Notes: a model not told the origin generated them from the letters alone. A stretch of 25,089 nucleotides of DNA from JBEDUK01 sp040414485 (GCA_040414485.1 JBEDUK010000078.1:1-25089); one strand, 5' to 3'. Positions 6,731 through 14,766 are shown, counted from the stretch's first letter. Numbers and translations: made by a program.

Positions 6731-7630
6731 CTACAGATCCAGGAGGCTCGCCACCCTGGCGAGTTGCTCTGTGCCCTCGGTGACCCCGCCCGCCAGCAGG
6801 ACCTGATCGGCGCCGGCGTCCTCGAATGCGCGGAGCCCGTCGAGCACCTCCTGGTCCGAGCCGAACACGACGGCGCCGCCCACGCCCGCGTACTCGTAGG
6901 TGTCGAATCGTTCGTGCAACTCCTGTTCATCGCGCACGATCGCCACGTGGGCGGAACGGTGGATCGATGCCGGGTCACGGCCGACGCGTTCGCATTCGCG
7001 CTCGAGCACGCCGACCTTCCGGGCGAACTCCGCCGCGGAAGGCCCGAGCGGCGAATCCCACCCGTCGGCAACGCGGGCGGCGAGCGGGATGGTCCGCTTC
7101 TCGCCCATGCCGCCGACCCAGACGGGCAGCCGCTCCTGGACGGGTCGAACGCCGAGCGTCGCGTTGTCCAGTTGGAAGTGTGTGCCGTCGAAGGAGAATC
7201 GCTCCTGGCGCAGCAGGCCGGCGAGCACCTCGACGCCCTCGGTCAGCATGTCGATGCGCTCGCCGTCGGCCGGGAACGGCAGCCCGTAGCCGTCGTATTC
7301 ATCCTTCGCCCAGCCGGCGCCGAGCGATGCCTGGGCGCGGCCGCCAGAGAGGTGGTCGATGGTGGAGACCGCGTTCGCGAGAACCGCAGGATGGCGGTAG
7401 CCCACGGAGTAGACGAGGACACCGATCCGAACGCGCGACGTCGTCATCGCGAGCGCCGCGTGGGTCGCCACCGACTCGAACGAGCCGGGGCCGTCCGCGC
7501 CCATGATCGGATAGAAGTGGTCCCATGCGGAGATCCAGTCGAACCCCAGCGACTCGACCGTTCGCCAGAAGTCCAGCACCCGGTCGATCGACGCGCCCTC
7601 GGTCCCCGCGTGCACCCCGTACAGCGTCAT
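6731..7630 (-). CDS. Luciferase-like (LLM class) F420-dependent oxidoreductase, 299 aa
   Basis: A TIM-barrel flavin-type oxidoreductase of the bacterial luciferase superfamily. Recognisable are SAWDHFYP (34-41), the beta-strand VRIGVLVYSVGYRHPAVLA (67-85), IDHLSGGRAQASLGAGW (91-107) and VWVGGMGEKRT. The conserved DH and the SLGAGW segment match the F420-dependent subgroup common in actinobacteria, which moves hydride between coenzyme F420 and small substrates; FMN use cannot be excluded. Start ATG 7630 follows GGAGGGG. A TANNNT box (TAGGAT, minus strand 7665-7660) lies about 30 nt upstream, so the gene has its own promoter, after the hairpin at 7676-7706 that ends the upstream operon. Its end faces the methyltransferase gene at 6633 across 97 bp with no feature seen. 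Confidence 0.9.
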   Translation of the reverse strand: MTLYGVHAGTEGASIDRVLDFWRTVESLGFDWISAWDHFYPIMGADGPGSFESVATHAALAMTTSRVRIGVLVYSVGYRHPAVLANAVSTIDHLSGGRAQASLGAGWAKDEYDGYGLPFPADGERIDMLTEGVEVLAGLLRQERFSFDGTHFQLDNATLGVRPVQERLPVWVGGMGEKRTIPLAARVADGWDSPLGPSAAEFARKVGVLERECERVGRDPASIHRSAHVAIVRDEQELHERFDTYEYAGVGGAVVFGSDQEVLDGLRAFEDAGADQVLLAGGVTEGTEQLARVASLLDL

Positions 7631-7675
7631 TCGGCGCCTCCCCTCCGGTGAGGTGCCGCATCCTACCGTCGCAGG

Positions 7676-7706
7676 GCGGGCGGCGGGCCTTCGGCCCGCC
7701 GCCCGC
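7676..7706 (-). terminator. Perfect 14-bp GC hairpin after the arsR-SRPBCC-VOC operon
   Basis: Arms 7676-7689 and 7693-7706 pair perfectly around a 3-nt TTC loop. It lies 36 nt past the VOC stop and before the promoter of the oxidoreductase gene. There is no T-run, so it may act as a U-less intrinsic terminator or protect the 3' end. Confidence 0.6.
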
Positions 7707-7725
7707 GAAGTTCGTGTCTCGCGAC

Positions 7726-7744
7726 TAGTAACCCTACGTTACTA
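7726..7744. promoter_or_regulatory. Inverted repeat TAGTAAC-N5-GTTACTA overlapping the VOC stop codon
   Basis: Perfect 7-bp arms (7726-7732 and 7738-7744) with a 5-nt spacer. The AT-rich palindrome stands out in GC-rich DNA. Its TAACC-N4-GTTA core resembles the TAACC-N4-GGTAA operator at the arsR promoter (9229-9242). It may be a second regulator site or a small RNA hairpin. Confidence 0.35.
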
Positions 7745-8272
7745 TCCTGTGCCTGCCGCCGCCCGCTCCAACGGCTCGATCTCGATCTTCTTCATCTGGA
7801 GCATGGCCGCCATCACCCGCTCGGCGGCAGCGGCGTCGTCGCTCGCCAGCAGCTCGCCCAGCCGCGTCGGGACGACCTGCCACGACAGGCCGAACCGGTC
7901 CTTCAGCCAGCCGCACGGGCCCTGTTCGCCGCCCTCCGAGAGCCGGTCCCAGAGCTCGTCGACCTCGTCCTGGCTCTCGCAGTTGACCATGAACGAAACC
8001 GCCTCCGTGAAGTGGAAGTCCGGCCCGCCGTTGAGCGCGCTGTACTCCTGGCCGTCCAGGAGGAACCGGATCACCAGGACCGACCCCACGGGCCGTCCTG
8101 AGACCTCGGCGCCGGCCTCTCCGTAGCGTGCAACGTCGAGGACCTTCGACTCGCCGCGCGGGCCGCTGCCGGTCTTCCTGCTGGAGAAGATCGAGATGTA
8201 GTGGTTCGCCGCGTCCTCCGCCTGATCGTCGAACCACAGGCACGGCGTGATCGTCTGGATCGTGGTCTGCAT
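7742..8272 (-). CDS. VOC family protein, PhnB-like (glyoxalase/dioxygenase fold), 176 aa
   Basis: The N-terminus TITPCLWFDDQAEDAANHYI, followed by SIF, and the later LVIRFLLDGQEYSALNGGP, then FTEAVSFMVNC, DEVDELWDRLSEGG and CGWLKDRFGLSWQVVP match the PhnB / 3-demethylubiquinone methyltransferase-like subgroup of vicinal-oxygen-chelate proteins. Despite the family name these are not shown to be methyltransferases; most act on or bind small metabolites, and the substrate here is unknown. The start ATG 8272 follows GAGG about 7 nt upstream. It is the third gene of the arsR-SRPBCC-VOC operon, an arrangement common in actinobacteria and proteobacteria. It is 54 bp downstream of the SRPBCC gene. 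The tail (KIEIEPLERAAAGTG) is typical in length. Confidence 0.9.
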   Translation of the reverse strand: MQTTIQTITPCLWFDDQAEDAANHYISIFSSRKTGSGPRGESKVLDVARYGEAGAEVSGRPVGSVLVIRFLLDGQEYSALNGGPDFHFTEAVSFMVNCESQDEVDELWDRLSEGGEQGPCGWLKDRFGLSWQVVPTRLGELLASDDAAAAERVMAAMLQMKKIEIEPLERAAAGTG

Positions 8273-8326
8273 CGTTCGAACCTCCTCGCTCCGCTCTGCG
8301 TGAGAACTGCGTGGGTTCCGGTCCGA

Positions 8327-8827
8327 TCAGCGTGCGCTGCGGGCGCGGAGCTCTTCGAGGTAGTCGTCGAGCCGGTCGTAGGTCTCGGCCGCGCCCTCTT
8401 CCATCCCCGACTGGGCCATTGCCGTCAGTTCTTCCGGCGTCGTGAACACCGAATGCGCGGTGAGCGTGGTCTTCCCGTCGTGCTCCTCGAGCGTGAGCGT
8501 GTCGACCGAGACGTGACCCGGCGCGCCCTCGTACTCGAATGTCCACACGAGCCGCTCGGGCGGCACGATCTCCCTGAACTCGCCGCGGAACCCGTGCTCG
8601 GTCCCGTCGGGGCCGCGCTGCACCATCCGCCACGCGCCCCCGGGCCGGAAGTCCAGGTCGCAGAACGAAAGCTCGTACTTGCGCGGACCCCACCAGTGCG
8701 ACATGTGCTCGCAGGACGTGTGCGCCTCGAACACCAGATCGCGTGGCGCGTCGAACACCCGCGTCAGCAGCAGCTCTCGGTCAGACAGTTGCGTGACCGT
8801 GAGGCGGTTCCTCGTCGTTCCCTCCAT
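8327..8827 (-). CDS. SRPBCC (AHSA1/START-like) domain protein, 166 aa
   Basis: Residues 20-150 follow the activator-of-Hsp90-like SRPBCC pattern: VFDAPRDLVFEA, HWWGPRKYE (44-52), DFRPGGAWRMV (59-69), FREIVPPERLVWTFEYEG, then TTLTAHSVFTTPEE and a C-terminal helix. The fold is a deep hydrophobic ligand pocket; bacterial members paired with ArsR regulators have no settled substrate. The ATG at 8827 follows AGGAGGGG and lies 47 nt inside the 3' end of the arsR gene, so expression is coupled. The last helix, AETYDRLDDYLEELRA, is nearly the same as the end of the ArsR protein, and the DNA encoding it is 90% identical (see the repeats at 8347 and 8858). Confidence 0.92.
   Translation of the reverse strand: MEGTTRNRLTVTQLSDRELLLTRVFDAPRDLVFEAHTSCEHMSHWWGPRKYELSFCDLDFRPGGAWRMVQRGPDGTEHGFRGEFREIVPPERLVWTFEYEGAPGHVSVDTLTLEEHDGKTTLTAHSVFTTPEELTAMAQSGMEEGAAETYDRLDDYLEELRARSAR
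8347..8386 (-). repeat. 40-bp direct repeat, copy 1 (3' end of SRPBCC gene)
   Basis: Matches 8858-8897 at 36 of 40 positions and is read in the same frame, encoding ETYDRLDDYLEEL. It is coding, so similarity could be selection on the helix, chance within a common family motif, or conversion. Confidence 0.7.
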
Positions 8828-9224
8828 GACGCCCCTCCTCTCTGCTCGCCTTTCCCTGGAGCTCGGCGAGGTAGTCGTCGAGCCGATCGTAGGACTCCTC
8901 CCAGAACTGGCGGTACTGCTCGGCCCAGGTCGCGACCTCGCGGATCGGTTCGGCCTGCAGCCGGGCGGGCCGCCACTGCCGCTGGCGGCTCCGCGCGATC
9001 AGGCCGGCCACCTCCAGCACCTTCAGGTGCTTGGACACGGCGGGGAGGCTGATCGAGAACGGCGCGGCGAGCTCGTTCACCGACGCTTCGCCCTTCGCCA
9101 GCCGTGCGAGGATCGCCCGTCGTGTGGGGTCGGCCAGCGCGGCGAACGTGCGGTCGAGCCTGCTCGCCTCCGGGGCCGTCATCGTGGCCGTCGCTGATGG
9201 CATGGGCGTGTTCAACTCCTTCAT
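8781..9224 (-). CDS. ArsR family winged-helix transcriptional regulator, 147 aa
   Basis: Start ATG 9224 (MKELNTPMPS) is preferred because a near-consensus promoter lies just upstream and GGTGG lies about 8 nt before it; ATGs at 9203 and 9182 are possible. The winged helix covers about residues 22-105: RTFAALADPTRRAILARLAK, SVNELAAPFSISLPAVSKHL, then LKVLEVAGLIARSRQ. The metal-binding ELCVCDL motif of ArsR/SmtB sensors is absent, so it is of the non-metal type found beside SRPBCC genes. It probably represses its own operon (see 9229-9269). The C-terminus ends with ESYDRLDDYLAELQ plus a polar tail that overlaps the SRPBCC gene by 47 nt. A longer frame up to 9614 is not credible, being antisense to DUF2252. 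Confidence 0.92.
   Translation of the reverse strand: MKELNTPMPSATATMTAPEASRLDRTFAALADPTRRAILARLAKGEASVNELAAPFSISLPAVSKHLKVLEVAGLIARSRQRQWRPARLQAEPIREVATWAEQYRQFWEESYDRLDDYLAELQGKASREEGRHGGNDEEPPHGHATV
8858..8897 (-). repeat. 40-bp direct repeat, copy 2 (3' part of arsR)
   Basis: Partner of 8347-8386; it encodes ESYDRLDDYLAEL in the same frame. Four mismatches, two of them adjacent at the Glu/Ala codon. Confidence 0.7.
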
Positions 9225-9228
9225 TAAA

Positions 9229-9269
9229 TAACCACCCGGTAAACTACTGCCGCAGGACCGACGTGTCAA
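9229..9269 (-). promoter_or_regulatory. arsR promoter with overlapping operator
   Basis: On the minus strand a perfect -35 TTGACA (9269-9264) is followed by exactly 17 nt and the -10 TAGTTT (9246-9241), giving a start near 9234. An imperfect dyad TAACC-ACCC-GGTAA (9229-9242) covers the -10 and start site, a typical ArsR-repressor position. Confidence 0.75.
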
Positions 9270-9298
9270 CTCGTGCGCGTCGAAGGGTCGAACGCGTG

Positions 9299-10714
9299 CT
9301 ACAGGCCTTCGCGGGCCTCCAGCCGGCCGGCTTTGATGGCGGCGACGAACGCCTGGTAGTCGAGCTCGTTCTGGTCCGCGTAGCGCTTCGCGAAATCCGT
9401 GATCGCTTTGTCGAAGGAGTCTCCGGACCCGAGATACGCGGCGATGGCGACCACATCGCCGGACCGCGCGTGCGCCCTGGCGAGGGTCCAGCCGCACATG
9501 CCTGCGTACATGTACAGCCCGGTGGGGGTCATCCCCTCCACGACGGCGGACTCCTTCATGTCCCGGAGCTGGCGCCAGTAGTAGTGGCGACGCGTATCCA
9601 CGCCCGTCGTCCATCCGAGGAAGATGTCGCTCGCCGCCTGCATCAGGCGCTGGCCCGCCACGACCCGTTCCCCGTGGTGCCGGTACCGGCTCCGGGGAAG
9701 GTGGTCCTCCAGCACCGACCTGGTGGCCTCCTTGATCTGCAGGAACAGCGGGTCGTGGAGGTCGCGGCCCTGCAGCAGGACGATGAAGGCTCGCGTGCCG
9801 ACGCTGCCGACGCCGACCACCTTGCGCGCGAAGTCCACGAAATCGAACCGCTCCAACAGGTGGCGCCGGTCGTCCTGGAGCGTCCCGCGGTACGCGCGGA
9901 ACTGCGCACGGACGATCGGGCCCGGCCGCTCGATGTCGACCCCGTACACGCGCCGTCCCATCTCGCGCATCGGGATCACGATGGGGGGCTGGCTCACGAT
10001 TCGGTAGCGGCCTCCGACAGCCTCGGCGAGCTTCGACAGCGCCTGGAGGCTGTCGTGGGTATGGGCCTGATCGACCGCGTGCTCCGCGCGGGCGAGCGCT
10101 TGCTGATCCTGCTTCGTTCGAACGGAGTTGCGCGCGATCGCGAGCACGTCATCCGCGGACATGCGCGCGTACCAGACGTCCATGGTCCGCATGGACGCGA
10201 ACGCCGCCATCGCCTCGCGGTAGGCGGCGACCGAGCGGGTCGCGGCGGTGAGGACGTCATCCTTGCCGAAGCCGTTGTTCCGGGCGGCGATGACGAAGCT
10301 CGCGGCGAGCCGTTTCACGTCGTACTCGAACGGCCCGGGAAGCGTCTCGTCGAAGTCGTTGACGTCGAACACGAGCGTGCGCTCGGGCGAGGCGAACGCG
10401 CCGAAGTTCGACAGGTGCGCGTCGCCGCACAGTTGGACCGTGAGGCCGGCCGTCGGCGTTCCCGCCAGATCAGCCGCCATGACCTTGGCAGCGCCCCGGT
10501 AGAACGTGAATGGCGAGACCATCATGCGGCCGAATCGCACCGGCACGAGGTCGGGCTCGCGCGTCCGGTTCTGCGCCTCGAGCAACGCGATGGGATCCGC
10601 CCGATCGGTCGCGGGCTTCCACCCGCTGTGGCTGGAGCGCGGAGTCTCGGCGCGAGCCGACTTCCCCTTCGCCCGGCGTTCCTCAAGGCTCGGGTGGGAG
10701 ATCCTCATGGCCAT
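9299..10714 (-). CDS. DUF2252 family protein (kinase-like fold), 471 aa
   Basis: Full-length DUF2252 protein. Diagnostic segments are PFTFYRGAAKVMAADLA (68-84), CGDAHLSNFGAF (96-107) and FDVNDFDETLPGPFEYDVKR (116-135), followed by RLAASFVIAAR, and later GVGSVGTRAFIVLLQGRD, DPLFLQIKEA, QRLMQAASDIFLGWT and YYWRQLRDMKES. The HLSNFG and DFDE elements resemble the catalytic and metal loops of aminoglycoside-phosphotransferase-like kinases, so an ATP-dependent transfer is suspected, but no substrate is established for the family. ATG 10714 follows GGAGGGGAGGG. It is the last gene of the minus-strand operon (flippase-like, ClC, DUF2252), 55 bp after the ClC gene. The 3' neighbour is arsR, 74 nt away. 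Confidence 0.92.
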   Translation of the reverse strand: MAMRISHPSLEERRAKGKSARAETPRSSHSGWKPATDRADPIALLEAQNRTREPDLVPVRFGRMMVSPFTFYRGAAKVMAADLAGTPTAGLTVQLCGDAHLSNFGAFASPERTLVFDVNDFDETLPGPFEYDVKRLAASFVIAARNNGFGKDDVLTAATRSVAAYREAMAAFASMRTMDVWYARMSADDVLAIARNSVRTKQDQQALARAEHAVDQAHTHDSLQALSKLAEAVGGRYRIVSQPPIVIPMREMGRRVYGVDIERPGPIVRAQFRAYRGTLQDDRRHLLERFDFVDFARKVVGVGSVGTRAFIVLLQGRDLHDPLFLQIKEATRSVLEDHLPRSRYRHHGERVVAGQRLMQAASDIFLGWTTGVDTRRHYYWRQLRDMKESAVVEGMTPTGLYMYAGMCGWTLARAHARSGDVVAIAAYLGSGDSFDKAITDFAKRYADQNELDYQAFVAAIKAGRLEAREGL

Positions 10715-10769
10715 GCCGCCCTCCCCTCCACCAACGGTCCGGGGGTTCGTCGCCGGACGAATGGGCAGT

Positions 10770-12152
10770 CTAGGGCGCGGCCCCCGTTTCGGCCGACTGG
10801 GCAGCCGACACGCGCTCGCGCCTCGGGAGGTTCCCGCGACGGGTTCCCTCGAGCAACTGGGTTGCGATGTAGGCGGCGGTCACACCCACGATCACGAGCG
10901 GCGCCGACGCCGAGCCGACCTGGGTGACCAGCAGCGCGAGCACCACCGCGGACAGTGGAAGTCGCAGGACCGAGACGACCATGGCACCGACCAGCACGCC
11001 GACGGCGGGCGTCTCGTGGAATCCGGGCAGGTGTGAGGCGAGCAGGCCGCCGGCAAGGCCCAGGAAGACGGCGGGGAACGTGGGCCCTCCGCGCGCGCTC
11101 CCGAGCGAGATGCCCCACGCGAGCCCCTTGCACACGATGAGCAGCGCAACGGTTCCCACAGCGAGCGTCGCCGCATGCGACGCGAGCGCGTTCATGCTGT
11201 CCTGACCGGAGAACAGGACCGCCTGCACGGAGGAACCGGTGATCTGCGCGAACGCGATCGCCAGCCCGGCGATGACGAGCGTGCAGGCCACCGTGAACAG
11301 GAACGGTCGGGCGGCGACCACGGTGCGCGTGCGCCTGCCGACCTCGACGATCCCGAAGGTGACCGCCGCGGCGACGAGCGCGACGGGGATGGTCCATAGG
11401 AAGTCGCTGACCTGGAGGTGAGGGTACGCGGGGAGCGACAGCGGCGGGATCGCGTAGGCGTTCGAACTCAGGCCCGTGATTGATCCGATGCCGACGAACA
11501 CGAGCGAACCGATGCCCGCCGACATCAGACCCGGGAGAAGTACCAGCGGAAGGGTCGGCCCTCCGATCCCGGCGGCCTCGATGATGATCACCGCCCCGAC
11601 GACCGGCGAGCCGAAGATCGTGGCGATCGCCGCGAAGCTGCCGGCCGCCGCCAGGATCATCTTCCCCTGGTCCGGAACCGGGCGCCGTGAGAGCCCGACC
11701 AGGTACAGCGCGAGGCCGGTGCCCAGCGCGATCAGGGGCGCCTCGGGACCGAGGACCACGCCCAGCGCGATCGAGGCCAACGCGGCGAGCAGCACGCCCG
11801 GGAGCTCGATCGGTGTGGTCGGCGGCCCGGACTTCAATCCCTCCGACGGCTCATGACCGCCGTGACCCGGAAGCCTCACGATGGCGAACGCGATCACGAG
11901 GCCGGCGATGGCGAGCACCGGGATCGGCCACCACCACGGCGCGGTGTCGAACCCGAGGCCCTTCGGCAAATCCGTGTAGACCCACGTCTCGGCGGCGTGG
12001 ATCAGTTCGAGGAAGGCCCAGCAGGCAAGGGAGATCACGACGCCGATGAGCGAGGCGATGACCAGCAGGCGGCGGTAGCTCCTGCTTCGGACGAGCGCTC
12101 CGACGTCGATCGCGCCGTCCCCGGCCGCTTCCGCTCCTCCACCTGGCTTCAT
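10770..12152 (-). CDS. ClC-type chloride channel/antiporter, 460 aa
   Basis: An integral membrane protein with about ten to twelve hydrophobic segments from residue 28 on. The ClC signatures are divergent but present: GPEAP (135-139) for the GxExP gate motif with gating Glu 137; GSARGGPTFPAVFLG (351-365) for the GxFxP motif with the selectivity N-cap; and GHGGHEP (96-102) where GSGIP is usual. FAAIATIFGSPVVGAVIIIE (173-192) is the usual helix-dipole segment. The internal proton glutamate of the E. coli exchanger cannot be placed. No C-terminal CBS domains; the tail is short and charged. It lies 46 bp downstream of the flippase-like gene and 55 bp upstream of DUF2252. Exchanger versus channel is undecided. 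Confidence 0.93.
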   Translation of the reverse strand: MKPGGGAEAAGDGAIDVGALVRSRSYRRLLVIASLIGVVISLACWAFLELIHAAETWVYTDLPKGLGFDTAPWWWPIPVLAIAGLVIAFAIVRLPGHGGHEPSEGLKSGPPTTPIELPGVLLAALASIALGVVLGPEAPLIALGTGLALYLVGLSRRPVPDQGKMILAAAGSFAAIATIFGSPVVGAVIIIEAAGIGGPTLPLVLLPGLMSAGIGSLVFVGIGSITGLSSNAYAIPPLSLPAYPHLQVSDFLWTIPVALVAAAVTFGIVEVGRRTRTVVAARPFLFTVACTLVIAGLAIAFAQITGSSVQAVLFSGQDSMNALASHAATLAVGTVALLIVCKGLAWGISLGSARGGPTFPAVFLGLAGGLLASHLPGFHETPAVGVLVGAMVVSVLRLPLSAVVLALLVTQVGSASAPLVIVGVTAAYIATQLLEGTRRGNLPRRERVSAAQSAETGAAP

Positions 12153-12198
12153 CGCCGCCCCCGTCCTTCCCGGCCGAACCGCGACATCGCGGATTCCC

Positions 12199-14760
12199 TC
12201 ACACGTACGAGTGCTTCCGGAGCCACCGCATGGCGAACACGCCCCAGATCGGCGGCAGGTAGAAGGTCACCAGGCGGAACGCGATCGCGGTGGAGACCGC
12301 GGCGGCGTTCGGCACGCCCAGGGCGACCAACCCGGCGGTGAACCCCGCCTCCGCCACCCCCATCCCGCCGGGCACCGGCATGAACCCGGCGAAGAGGCTC
12401 ACGAACGTGTTCACCAGGATGAGCCCCGCGAGGGGCTCGTGGTAGCCGAACGCCTGGAGGCAGATGCTCAGGATGATCGCCTGCAGTATCTGCGCGTACA
12501 GGTTGCCGCCGAAGATCATCCCGTCCTTCTTCGCCGAACGCAGGACCCGCAGGGCCGCGGCGCTCGAGGAGGCCTGCGCGCGAAGCATGTGGAGGTACCG
12601 GGGGATGGCCGCCCGGACCGCAGCCCGATACCTCGGGACGGCGAGCGTGATCAGCGCTCCCAGCACGAGCAGCGCCAGCAGCAGCATCCAGATGCTGAAC
12701 CCGCCCGACGACGAGGACGACGAACCCGACGACGAGGAGTTGGCCGAGGAGATGTCGAGGCTCGCGAGGCCCGACAGCGTGATCGCAACGATCAGGATGA
12801 TCTGCACGACGAACCCGCACACGCTGTCGATCAGACCGATCGACACCGCCGCCCCGGGATCGACGCCGTTGCGCTGGAAGAACCGGACCTCCAGCGCGAC
12901 GCGCGCGGCGGAGCTCGGCACCGCCAGCGCGATGAACTGGATCGCGTACTGCAGCATCAGGACCGGGCCGTACCCGACGTCCGCGATCGACGCGCCCTTC
13001 GTCGAAACGGCCTGACCCAGCTGGATGAACGGCGAAGCCAGCAACGCCACGAGCAGCCAGGCGACGTTCGCGTTCTTGAGCTCGTCGATGATGCCCTTCA
13101 GCCCGACGTTGGCCAGCGCCGAGATGAGCCCGTAGGCGAGCAGCCCGATCAGCGCCACGATCACGACCGACTTGCCCGAGACGCGCCGGATCTGTTCGAG
13201 CTTGGGCTCTTCGATGCCGGCGACGTGCGCGGCGCGCTCACGCAGGTCGTCGAGGTCCCAGTCGCGGTCGCGAAGGACCCTGCGCGTGGGGAGGTCGACC
13301 ACGGCGGGCTGCAGATACGGAAGGACCCGGGCCAGTTCGTCGGTCCCGAGCGCGTTCGCCGACATCGCGACCGCGCGTTCGGGCCCGCCGGCCAGCGCGG
13401 CGGTCACCAGGAGTCGGGCCCGATCGACGCGCATCGCCGCGTCCGTCGCGGCCACCGACGCGCGGTCGAAGCCGGCGAGCGCCGGAGCGTCATCGGGACG
13501 AACGAAGATCTTGAACCCGTTCAGGCCGCCGTGCGCGATCCCCATGTCGTGGAGGCGCGCCAGGCCCTCCCAGGCCGCGCGCATCGTGACGTCGCTCATG
13601 GCGCGGATCCCCTCGCCGCCGCCTTCCCCGTCGCTCCGGTCCAGCACACCCGCTTTGAACAGGGGCTCCCCGTCGGCTCCCACGACCAGCAGCGCATCCC
13701 CCGCGTCGTCCGCGCCGGCGGCGACGACCGGCAGCACCGGGACGCCCCCGCGCTCGGCCAGGAGGGTCACGTAGGCCTCGTGCTCGACCTGCTGAAGACG
13801 GCCGAATCCCAGGCGCTGGTCGTCGTCCCGATGCCACAGGCGCATCCAGGCCGACGTGAAGAACTGGCCCTCCCACGCGTCGCGGCCGTAGATCTTGATC
13901 AGCAGCCGCTTGCCCGCGGGCGTCGCGGCCGTGACCAGGGCGAGGCCGCCGGGCTGCAGCGGCGCCTGCCTGAGGTCGACGGCGTCCACCTCGAGGTCGT
14001 CCAGGGCCCGGGCCACCTGGCGGAGCGTTGGCCTGCCGCCGGGAGAACCGCGGAGCAGATGGACGACCGAGGCGGCGGCGATGCCCGCCGAATAGCCGGC
14101 CAGGACGCCGAGCGGATTGGCGATGCCGAGCGCGATCGCCGCGAGCGCCCCTCCAGCGAGGACCCAGCGCCCGATGTACCGAAGCGGCCGCGTGAGGTGC
14201 GGCGACGCCGTCACCATCACGGCGCTCGCGAGCGCCAGACGCATCGCCGGGTAGACGGCGGGATGGCCGGACCGTGTGAGCGCGCCGAACAGCTCAGACA
14301 GCTCCGTGCCCGCGATCAGCCCCGTCAGCAGGGCGGCGCCGAACGCGATCAGGATCGCCAGCACCTCGTCGGCCAGCAGGCGCTTGCGTCCTCGCGCGAA
14401 CAGCGCTCCGCCGATCAGGATCAACGCCCAGACGACCAGCAGGTCGTAGGAGAGCTCCCAGAACCAACCGGCCAGTCCCGGCATCAGCGCGACCAGGTTC
14501 TCCACCGCCGCGCCGATCTTGGTCGGGCCGGGAGCGATCAGGGTGAAGACGACGATCCCGACCACCGCGGCGATCAGGAGGAAGAGGTCGCTCGGGCGGC
14601 GGGCCCGGGGTGCGTCGGTCCCGGAGGAGAAGATCCGGACCCCGGCGCGCCGGAGGCCCGCCGGCCGAAGGCGCGTGAGCCGCCCTTCGCCCTCGGACGC
14701 GTGCGTCTCCTTTTCGGCCGCTCCGGCCGTCGCACCCTTCACGCCGCCCCCTCGCGCCAC
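12199..14760 (-). CDS. Flippase-like (LPG synthase TM/YbhN-type) membrane protein with kinase-like domain, 853 aa
   Basis: Three parts. Residues 57-236 contain about six to seven transmembrane helices. Residues about 245-510 form a soluble kinase-like domain: RLLIKIYGRD with Lys 289, EHEAY with Glu 327, HDMGIAHGGLNGFKIFV (404-420) with an H-x-x-L-N loop lacking the catalytic Asp, and AGFD (429-432) where DFG would stand, so probably a pseudokinase. Residues 530-853 form the UPF0104/flippase domain (LLAYGLISALANVG, PSSAARVALEVRFFQRNG, FAGFMPVPGGMGVAEAGFTA), known from MprF and YbhN. A poly-Ser stretch at about 660-676 forms an outside loop. The GTG at 14760 has a TACCTC box 6 nt upstream and no ribosome site. 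It is the first gene of the operon. The likely role is lipid or polyprenyl-linked substrate movement; the substrate is unknown. Confidence 0.88.
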   Translation of the reverse strand: MARGGGVKGATAGAAEKETHASEGEGRLTRLRPAGLRRAGVRIFSSGTDAPRARRPSDLFLLIAAVVGIVVFTLIAPGPTKIGAAVENLVALMPGLAGWFWELSYDLLVVWALILIGGALFARGRKRLLADEVLAILIAFGAALLTGLIAGTELSELFGALTRSGHPAVYPAMRLALASAVMVTASPHLTRPLRYIGRWVLAGGALAAIALGIANPLGVLAGYSAGIAAASVVHLLRGSPGGRPTLRQVARALDDLEVDAVDLRQAPLQPGGLALVTAATPAGKRLLIKIYGRDAWEGQFFTSAWMRLWHRDDDQRLGFGRLQQVEHEAYVTLLAERGGVPVLPVVAAGADDAGDALLVVGADGEPLFKAGVLDRSDGEGGGEGIRAMSDVTMRAAWEGLARLHDMGIAHGGLNGFKIFVRPDDAPALAGFDRASVAATDAAMRVDRARLLVTAALAGGPERAVAMSANALGTDELARVLPYLQPAVVDLPTRRVLRDRDWDLDDLRERAAHVAGIEEPKLEQIRRVSGKSVVIVALIGLLAYGLISALANVGLKGIIDELKNANVAWLLVALLASPFIQLGQAVSTKGASIADVGYGPVLMLQYAIQFIALAVPSSAARVALEVRFFQRNGVDPGAAVSIGLIDSVCGFVVQIILIVAITLSGLASLDISSANSSSSGSSSSSSGGFSIWMLLLALLVLGALITLAVPRYRAAVRAAIPRYLHMLRAQASSSAAALRVLRSAKKDGMIFGGNLYAQILQAIILSICLQAFGYHEPLAGLILVNTFVSLFAGFMPVPGGMGVAEAGFTAGLVALGVPNAAAVSTAIAFRLVTFYLPPIWGVFAMRWLRKHSYV

Positions 14761-14766
14761 AGTCCC

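Noticed and set aside
8781..9614. Long version of the arsR gene (277 aa)
   Set aside because: The extra N-terminus lies antisense to DUF2252 and upstream of the clear promoter at 9241-9269.
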